From Cladochytrium replicatum (lineage: Eukaryota > Chytridiomycota > Chytridiomycetes > Cladochytriales > Cladochytriaceae), in the NCBI GenBank assembly GCA_025526935.1, contig JAHLKD010000164.1:1-33286 (forward strand): a DNA stretch of 33,286 bases, in the 5' to 3' direction. The first letter of the stretch is position 1; every line of letters begins with the position of its first letter. The position numbers and the translations under genes were made by a program. The notes beneath the pieces were generated by a model. The model worked only from the letters and a program-made list of their open reading frames with translations, searched no databases and was not told the origin of the DNA. Positions 1-6,126 of the stretch are shown here, piece by piece.

Positions 1-1121
1 TGTACCTGATAGAGATCACTGAAGTACCGTCAATGAGTTGAGAAAGTGTCCGGGTGGACAGAATCTATTGCTAGTAACATTGATAGAGAGGTTAGTTGTA
101 TTGAGATCACTGAAGTACCGTCAATGAGTTGAGAAAGTGTCCGGGTGGACAGAATCCTATTGCTAGTAACATTGATAGAGAGGTTAGTTGTATTGATAGA
201 GATCACTGAAGTACCGTCAATGAGTTGAGAAAGTGTCCGGGTGGACAGAATCTATTGCTAGTAATTTTGGATAGAGAGGTTAGCTGTACCTTGAGAGATC
301 ACTGAAGTACCGTCAATGAGTTGAGAAAGTGTCCGGGTGGACAGAATCGTATTGCTAGTAACATTGATAGAGAGGTTAGTTGTATTGGATAGAGATCACT
401 GAAGTACCGTCAATGAGTTGAGAAAGTGTCCGGGTGGACAGAATCGTATTGCTAGTAACATTGATAGAGAGGTTAGTTGTATTGGATAGAGATCACTGAA
501 GTACCGTCAATGAGTTGAGAAAGTGTCCGGGTGGACAGAATCGTATTGCTAGTAACATTGATAGAGAGGTTAGTTGTATTGGATAGAGATCACTGAAGTA
601 CCGTCAATGAGTTGAGAAAGTGTCCGGGTGGACAGAATCGTATTGCTAGTAACATTGATAGAGAGGTTAGTTGTATTGGGTAGAGATCACTGAAGTACCG
701 TCAATGAGTTGAGAAAGTGTCCGGGTGGACAGAATCGTATTGCTAGTAACATTGATAGAGAGGTTAGTTGTATTGGATAGAGATCACTGAAGTACCGTCA
801 ATGAGTTGAGAAAGTGTCCGGGTGGACAGAATCGTATTGCTAGTAACATTGATAGAGAGGTTAGTTGTATTGGATAGAGATCACTGAAGTACCGTCAATG
901 AGTTGAGAAAGTGTCCGGGTGGACAGAATCGTATTGCTAGTAGCATTGATAGAGAGGTTAGTTGTACTTGATAGAGATCACTGAAGTACCGTCAATGAGT
1001 TGAGAAAGTGTCCGGGTGGACAGAATCCTATTGCTAGTAGTATTTGATAGAGAGGTTAGCTGTACTGATAGAGATCACTGAAGTACCGTCAATGAGTTGA
1101 GAAAGTGTCCGGGTGGACAGA
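1..1121 (+). repeat. Tandem array of ~12 copies of a 97-bp repeat
   Basis: The anchor gatcactgaagtaccgtc occurs about 12 times, starting near 14, 105, 201, 297, 394, 491, 588, 685, 782, 879, 976 and 1073. The period is 91 bp once, 96 bp twice and then a steady 97 bp. Middle copies are almost identical, while outer copies carry small differences, as expected for an array homogenised from its centre. Each unit contains the short palindrome tgtccgggtggaca (5-bp arms, 4-bp loop). No reading frame runs through the array. The window starts inside a unit, so the array probably extends to the left. It could be a satellite or one arm of a foldback-type element. Confidence 0.95.
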
Positions 1122-1160
1122 AATCTGGGAGACTGAGTGTCACTGTGTCTGTCTGGGTAG
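1122..1160. other. Spacer between the two arms of the inverted array
   Basis: About 39 bp of sequence unrelated to the 97-bp unit separates the direct copies from the inverted copies. It would be the loop if the two arms folded together. No coding potential is visible. Confidence 0.6.
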
Positions 1161-1404
1161 AATAGGATTCTGTCCCCCCGGACACTTTCTCAACTCATTG
1201 ACGGTACTTCAGTAATTTCTATCAGGTACAGCTAACCTCTCTATTAATGTTACTAGCAATAAGATTCTGTCCACCCGGACACTTTCTCAACTCATTGACG
1301 GTACTTCAGTGATCTCTATCAAGTACAGCTAACCTCTCTATCAATTTTACTAGCAATAAGATTCTGTCCACCCGGACAGAATCCTCTCTATCAATGTTAC
1401 TAGC
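1161..1404 (-). repeat. Inverted copies of the same 97-bp repeat (two plus a fragment)
   Basis: Reverse complements of the unit begin near 1165 (ggattctgtccccccggac) and 1263, followed by a truncated third copy ending near 1404. With the array at 1-1121 they form a large asymmetric inverted repeat of about twelve copies against a little over two. Arms built of short tandem repeats are a known property of foldback elements; that this is one is inference, since no transposase or target duplication is visible. Confidence 0.9.
1361..1382. repeat. Perfect 9-bp hairpin at a truncated repeat junction
   Basis: attctgtcc, then loop accc, then ggacagaat. The palindrome arises where the third inverted unit is truncated and rejoined, and it extends the shorter palindrome present in every unit. 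Confidence 0.8.
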
Positions 1405-1455
1405 CAGTTTCTTCCCTAGCTTATTATTATTTTCAGATCGGGTAGAAAACTATAG

Positions 1456-2009
1456 TGTCAGGGAAGTATTATAGCATACATTCCTGTAACATTCCGGCTA
1501 AGAACACCGGGCCAGTATCTTCCCACGACAAACAGTACAAACACCATCCCTCGAACTACAAAGAAGCGAGCGTTAAAACAATCCAGACCATCATCTGAAA
1601 GAGAATCAAGTGCAGAACCTGTGACTGCACCTGAAACATCTCTGGCATCGGGTTCTGAAGTGGAAGAAGCAGAAGTTGGCCTTGATGTCAAATCGACAGA
1701 TGTCAAATCGACAGATGTCAAATCGACAGATGTCAAATCGACAGCTCCTTCAAAGAAACCGGCGCGACGTGGTACTAAAGGGGATGCTGACTATTTGCTC
1801 ATCGACAGACTCTGTCCTGCTTCAGACATATGACTTTGGTATCGAAAATTCAAAGCGAGCAGCCACAGCTACGACTCGGAAGACTTCATCAGCAACTGTC
1901 AAACAAATCGTGATGAATGCGGCCCAAGATTTGTTCTTCAAGGGTTGATCGACCGACTTAACTCTGACAGCAAGCTAGTTCGTCAAGCCCTGAACGAAAT
2001 TCACGATGA
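1456..2009 (+). pseudogene. Broken or mis-spliced 5' part of the coiled-coil gene
   Basis: One forward frame is open from about 1456 to a TGA at 1830-1832, continues open after that stop, and leaves the frame of the downstream gene near 2090. It contains a polar segment with a fourfold five-residue repeat, then K/R-rich sequence. No ATG in this frame begins it. A second frame (1676-1948) is also open here. I could not find an intron joining these pieces to 2010-3257: a GTACTA...CTTCAG candidate (1772-1825, 54 nt, with an internal TGCTGAC) does not remove the TGA, and one ending at 1855 (84 nt) would remove it but leaves the later frame change. Either this is a decayed 5' end or the splicing is not obvious. 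The link to the downstream gene is inferred from adjacency and similar composition only. Confidence 0.4.
1684..1743 (+). repeat. 15-bp x 4 in-frame minisatellite
   Basis: Four perfect copies of gatgtcaaatcgaca lie head to tail. The period is a multiple of three, so in the likely coding frame it gives a DVKST pentapeptide four times. Exact identity of the copies points to recent slippage. Confidence 0.9.
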
Positions 2010-3257
2010 ATGCAGTGGACGAACGGAGTTCATAACAGCAGCAAACGCCTATCGTATGGAGTGCTTGAAAGCTCTTCCTTTCAGAAGGAAACAACATTTC
2101 TGGACTTTTACAGGCGGCAGGGACACAAGTACGGCATTTACAGAGGAATGCCCGTCACTGCAAAGGTTGACGAGTTCCAAGCGACCATCAAACGAGCAGA
2201 TGAGGACCGTGAAAGGACAAAACAGGTCCTCAAACAGTCAGAACGACTGTTGAACATGACAAAAGATCTTGAAGAGACTGCAATGAACGAGAGAAGGACC
2301 CGCATCGCAGCAGAAGTGCGAGAGAAGGCTCTCATTGATGAATTGGGCAGGGCGGGTGCATTGATTCAGCACGGCGAGCACGAAGAGCTAGCAAGATTCA
2401 GGGAGATCACCGCCGCAATGGAAAGGGAGAAGCAGGCAACTTCCCAGGAGATTTCACAATGGAAATCACGTGTGACCGCCCTGGAGGGAGAGCTTGCTGC
2501 TCTGAAACGACAGGCTGGTCATTCAGAAGCTGCAGCACCTGCGGCGCCAACATCAACAGGCGGCCTAATAAGCATATCGTCGGCTATCAAGGGGATTGGT
2601 AGAATTCCGAAGGTACATCGAACCAGTTCTCCAACGAGTTCCCTTGCATTGCTTAGCCTGCAGCAGCATCGTCGTACGGCTATCCTTTTGGTGAAAGAGG
2701 TCATCCAGGGTATCTGCTTCCAGATGCATAAGATCAATGAGGTTATTTATGACCTTAAATTGCCGTCTCTTCCACCATCAATCAAGTACGTCAATGTAAA
2801 CTACGAAGTCCTCTCCCGAAATGAGTTTTTACGGCCCATATTTGTTGAATCAGACGACCGCTCAAGCCGAATATCAACTTCAAGTAGCAGTTCTCAGAGC
2901 AGCCTTACTCTTCTTAGGGTGCACATTTTGCTCGGAAACTGGATACGGCACAATAATTCGCTAAGTACGTCTGCCACTATCTATCGCATGTTCAGGGCAT
3001 TAGTGGATGCATATCCTTCTGAGTGGCTAAGGTTCTGGACGGCATACATCGGGCATCTTTCGTCCATAACGCTCCCTGAGGTGGATTGGAAACCTTGGAA
3101 GATAGGTTTAGCCAAGGATTTCATGCTTTCAAATGACGACATTGATCGGTTCATCAGGACTGGGTTGGCGAAGGACGTAACCAGTGGTGGATGGGACTCT
3201 GACGATATGAACCAGATACAGAAGCTGATTTGGGCTGTTCCACCTATCAACTTGTGA
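2010..3257 (+). CDS. Hypothetical coiled-coil protein (host-like gene)
   Basis: I do not recognise the family. The frame is open for 415 codons from an ATG at 2010; another in-frame ATG at 2148 (MPVTAK, giving about 369 aa) may be the true start, because the first 46 residues overlap a different open frame. From about residue 46 to 170 the protein is highly charged, with heptad-like Leu/Ile/Ala spacing (KQVLKQSERLLNMTKDLEET; REKALIDELGRAGALI), typical of a long coiled coil. An Ala/Pro/Ser/Thr-rich linker follows (about 170-215). The C-terminal part (about 215-415) looks globular, with Trp- and Leu-rich segments near the end. I see no signal peptide, membrane segment or transposase motif. The stop is TGA at 3255-3257. 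Such a long frame is unlikely by chance, so I call it coding, but whether the gene works depends on its unclear 5' end. Confidence 0.65.
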   Translation: MQWTNGVHNSSKRLSYGVLESSSFQKETTFLDFYRRQGHKYGIYRGMPVTAKVDEFQATIKRADEDRERTKQVLKQSERLLNMTKDLEETAMNERRTRIAAEVREKALIDELGRAGALIQHGEHEELARFREITAAMEREKQATSQEISQWKSRVTALEGELAALKRQAGHSEAAAPAAPTSTGGLISISSAIKGIGRIPKVHRTSSPTSSLALLSLQQHRRTAILLVKEVIQGICFQMHKINEVIYDLKLPSLPPSIKYVNVNYEVLSRNEFLRPIFVESDDRSSRISTSSSSSQSSLTLLRVHILLGNWIRHNNSLSTSATIYRMFRALVDAYPSEWLRFWTAYIGHLSSITLPEVDWKPWKIGLAKDFMLSNDDIDRFIRTGLAKDVTSGGWDSDDMNQIQKLIWAVPPINL

Positions 3258-3573
3258 TTGCTCAGTGGAGTTTTGTTTCTTTTAACGATAGTGTTTCTAA
3301 AATACACACTGTCCACACAGACACAAAGTGTTCATGTAAATATCCGTGGTCTAACTCAAAATTCAATCAATCCTCTCCTGGGCAGCAAAAACCCGGCGGG
3401 TCAGGGTCGGGTACGGGTTTCAACCACTTCGGGTCCGGGTATTCCCTTTGTACCCGTCAGTGACCCGGCGGGTCCCCAGACAAACACGACCCGACCCAAA
3501 GGGTTTGGTGCGGGTCGCCACTGAAACCCAGACCCGACCCGGACCCGCCGAACCTTACTACACACTGATGCAA
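3258..3573. other. Non-coding gap with GGGTC-rich inverted repeat
   Basis: The DNA just after the coiled-coil gene is AT-rich and could hold its 3' end. From about 3390 to 3550 it is rich in GGGTC/GACCC words. Arms 3394-3421 and 3523-3550 are reverse complements over 28 bp with about three mismatches, leaving a loop of about 100 bp with further GGGTC words. Short ORFs here are low-complexity translations of these words and are not called. The A-family LTR begins at 3574 after the flank tgcaa. Confidence 0.7.
3394..3550. repeat. Imperfect 28-bp inverted repeat (GGGTC/GACCC)
   Basis: Left arm 3394-3421 begins cggcgggtc and ends cgggtttc; right arm 3523-3550 begins gaaaccca and ends gacccgccg. 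About 25 of 28 positions pair. It may be a small non-autonomous element or a structured satellite; no target duplication was identified. Confidence 0.7.
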
Positions 3574-4172
3574 TGTTAAGTATTTCGATTGATGGACTTG
3601 GCCAATCCAGTCATTGATAGTACAAAAACACAAACGCCCGATATACAGAAATGTCACTCTTCACTGAGCAACATTTCTAACTATTGAACTAAAGCATATA
3701 GATGATGATCTATTACGAGTTTGGATACCTCCGGTTATTTCTTCATGGGTTATATTTATTGCAGCCATAGGTATAGTAAACTGTCATTACTTTTCTATCA
3801 TCCACTTGTAGAAGTGAAGCCCGGATCAGATCACAGCAAAGGTTTACATATGATTAACGCGTTCGTGGGAATCATGTGTGAGAACAATCCTGTTGAGGAG
3901 AGCTAGATCTCACGCACAGCTTAGCATGATTATGCTTCGCTACGCCTGTGAGAAGAAGAGTCAAACCTTATCGCTTCAATCCAGATCTTCCGGAAGGAAA
4001 AGCCAAAACGACAGTACACTTATTTAAGGAGCCTGTGGCGATACACACAAGGAGCATTCTCTTGCGCTAGTACTTGTGACTCGCAATCTTCTTTATTCAT
4101 CTCTTAGAAACATTAACCCGTGAATTAGCAACACACACAACCTGAGGATCCAGACCACAGCTTTGTTCAACA
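3574..4172 (+). repeat. LTR-A copy a (5' LTR of A1; probable hybrid)
   Basis: 599 bp with TGTTAAG and TTCAACA ends. At LTR positions 161/162/190/322/405 it reads g/t/a/g/a. It differs from A1's 3' LTR at 162 and 322 but shares with it alone the a at 405 (caatcc; all other copies have cgatcc). This fits a recombinant with foreign left and A1-like right parts. The left flank is tgcaa. Confidence 0.95.
4001..4045 (+). promoter_or_regulatory. Putative LTR-A promoter block
   Basis: agccaaaacgacagta, then a TATA-like cttatttaagg, then gagcctgtggcgata. Both flanking words recur, slightly changed, in the unrelated-looking LTR of family B (12811-12867), suggesting functional constraint, perhaps a core promoter or transcript signal. 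Promoter role is inferred. Confidence 0.45.
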
Positions 4173-4223
4173 CAATAGTTACGAATCGTTGCTTAACACA
4201 TTTCTTTGGACAACAACGACAAG
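4173..4223 (+). promoter_or_regulatory. A1 leader / primer-binding region
   Basis: The 51 bp between the 5' LTR and the gag ATG is where the minus-strand primer site should lie. It starts caatagttacgaatcg directly after the LTR and lacks the TGG expected for pairing with a tRNA 3' CCA end. An internal tRNA fragment, as known for Drosophila copia, or another primer is possible; I could not assign a tRNA. Confidence 0.4.
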
Positions 4224-6089
4224 ATGGGTTCAGGATCGAATGACACCACATCTTCGCGGCCGAAGCCATTCACCGGTAAAACGCTGCAGGATTTCGATCT
4301 GTACATGGAACAAGTGCAGACTTACGCAAACTTACGTGGCGGCGCTGGCACTATGCTTCTCCAAGAACCAATGGCTCTTCCTGATAATCCGAATTACGAG
4401 GCGGAAGGAAATCGCCCACAGCGTCCGATAGTCATCGCCGGAGCTGCTGGCGGAGCTGCTAACGAAGCACGAGCACAATGGGAAGCAGAACTACGTGAAC
4501 ATTTGGCGATCGTCACACACAACAGTCACTTACGTACGCAATATCGTGCTGAGATGCAAGATTACCGTGCACAACAAGCGGACAATAACGTCGCAGTTGG
4601 AATTCTATGCGAATGTTTCCCAAAACGCGACATGAATCGAGTCAGAGCTTATGCGTCAGCAAAAGGCAAAGTCGATGGACTTCGCCGAATTTTCAGTGCT
4701 GGCGGTCAAGCTCCGATCGAATCGTCTATGTGGGAGCAACGGCTGGTAGATCTGAAATGTACGAACGGTCAGTCGGCAGAAAGCGTTCAGCAGTTTGTGA
4801 CCGACCTCACTGAGTTATTCGAACTCAAACTGAACTCTTTACCGGACGAACTCGTAATCAAGGATCTACTAAACCGGTTAGTCGCAAAAATCACGATGCA
4901 GACAATTGAACTACGGACCCTCGTACCTTTTCTCGGAAAAATGATCACTTCTGCGTATGCCGAATGGGAACCGGCGTTAATACAAGATCCAATTGATGCT
5001 GCAAACCCGAATGCTCCGCGACCATTCCACCAAAAGCCAACGCATTACTTCGAAACAGTGTCAAATATCTTGACCGACCTAAACCAATTGGTCCAACTCA
5101 ACGTCACCATGGATGCCGGTGGGCCGAATGGGACAAAGAAGGCCATGAAGGCAAAGGCGAAGAAAGCGAAGGCGAAAGCGAAAGCCAAGGTTGCGAAGTC
5201 GGAGGATATTTGTACCTTGCATCCGAACTCATCTCACACCAATGCTCAATGCCGTAAGCAGGGTGCCTCGGGTGGCTCAGGCAGTAGCGGTGGGAGTAGC
5301 AGTTCCACTCGGACCAGGCAGTCGCAGGACTCCAGGTCGTCCACATCTTCTTCTGCAAAGAAGACAGATCTCACATGCAATTTCTGTGGCAAACGAGGAC
5401 ACAAGCAGTCGGCGTGTAAACGCTATCTCACTGCAAAGAGTCTTTGTTTAGACACGGATTTTCGTGCATTCATTGCCAGCCGTGGCGATGCAGGTGATGA
5501 TTCGTCGGAGGACGAATCTACCGCCAAACCGGTGTTGACCAAGAAGGTAATCTTTGACCTTACCCAACCTACTTCTGTTGATAAAGATGCTGACACATAC
5601 ATCGGAAATATGTTTTCGATAGTGAACGCACACTCGGCACAGAAGGTTGTCCGTGTACATGTTCAAGCAAAGGATCGTGTGGGTTTGCTTGATACAGGCG
5701 CAACTGTTTGGATGACACCTAATCGTCATGCCTTTAGTTCGCTGACGTATACGAATGACGAGGACGTGGTGGAACTAGCGGATAGTCATACAATTCCAGT
5801 TTGTGGTTTTGGAGATGTATCTGTAGTTTTACCCAATGGGCGAATTAAGATAATACACAACGCACTTTATGTTCCTGATCTCGAAGACACACTTGCATCA
5901 GTGTGTAGTATCATTGGAGACTCCGGGGACATTGTGAGTTTCACCAAAGACAAGGTTATCCTCACGCATGGTGATACGGATGAACACGTTATTATTGGGC
6001 GACGGGAAAGAGATTTGTACTATCTCTATGCTGATGTTAGTACCGTCGGAACTCACCAACCGCGGCATGCGATTGCTCAACTGAGCTAA
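4224..6089 (+). CDS. gag-pol: A1 Gag plus aspartic protease (first part of gag-pol)
   Basis: The ATG at 4224 is the first in-frame ATG after the LTR. The Gag N-terminal region (about residues 1-300) should form the capsid-like shell. An AK-rich basic stretch follows (nt 5144-5198), then a CX2HX4HX4C motif (nt 5211-5252, about residues 330-343), a Ser/Gly-rich linker, and a CX2CX4HX4C zinc knuckle (nt 5376-5417, about 385-398) expected to bind element RNA. The protease active site LLDTGATVW has its catalytic Asp at nt 5691-5693 (about residue 490). The frame ends at TAA 6087-6089 because of one extra t at 6082 relative to copy A2, where the same region reads through into integrase. Gag-pol would be about 1,727 codons if continuous, as is usual for copia elements. 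Confidence 0.93.
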   Translation: MGSGSNDTTSSRPKPFTGKTLQDFDLYMEQVQTYANLRGGAGTMLLQEPMALPDNPNYEAEGNRPQRPIVIAGAAGGAANEARAQWEAELREHLAIVTHNSHLRTQYRAEMQDYRAQQADNNVAVGILCECFPKRDMNRVRAYASAKGKVDGLRRIFSAGGQAPIESSMWEQRLVDLKCTNGQSAESVQQFVTDLTELFELKLNSLPDELVIKDLLNRLVAKITMQTIELRTLVPFLGKMITSAYAEWEPALIQDPIDAANPNAPRPFHQKPTHYFETVSNILTDLNQLVQLNVTMDAGGPNGTKKAMKAKAKKAKAKAKAKVAKSEDICTLHPNSSHTNAQCRKQGASGGSGSSGGSSSSTRTRQSQDSRSSTSSSAKKTDLTCNFCGKRGHKQSACKRYLTAKSLCLDTDFRAFIASRGDAGDDSSEDESTAKPVLTKKVIFDLTQPTSVDKDADTYIGNMFSIVNAHSAQKVVRVHVQAKDRVGLLDTGATVWMTPNRHAFSSLTYTNDEDVVELADSHTIPVCGFGDVSVVLPNGRIKIIHNALYVPDLEDTLASVCSIIGDSGDIVSFTKDKVILTHGDTDEHVIIGRRERDLYYLYADVSTVGTHQPRHAIAQLS

Positions 6090-6126
6090 AGCAGTAGCGG
6101 TATCCGCAGAAGGTCTCGATCAGTCG

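Noticed and set aside
1-1121. CRISPR-like array
   Set aside because: The whole 97-bp unit is conserved with no variable spacers, and the context is eukaryotic; it is a tandem repeat.
1458-1736. Minus-strand 92-codon ORF
   Set aside because: It is the antisense reading of the 15-bp repeat region, with no start context or recognisable domain.
1772-1825. 54-nt intron with GTACTA, TGCTGAC and CTTCAG
   Set aside because: The signals look good, but its length is a multiple of three and the TGA at 1830-1832 stays in frame, so it does not repair the gene. Not called without transcripts.
1830-1832. TGA recoded as an amino acid
   Set aside because: The frame breaks again near 2090, and TGA serves as a normal stop of long frames here (3255, 9406, 19167), so decay or splicing is likelier.
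3721-3906. A 61-codon ORF in the LTR, open in all nine LTR-A copies
   Set aside because: It starts with TTG (first ATG gives 53 codons), the copies are about 99% identical so shared openness is weak evidence, and several of the few LTR differences change the peptide.
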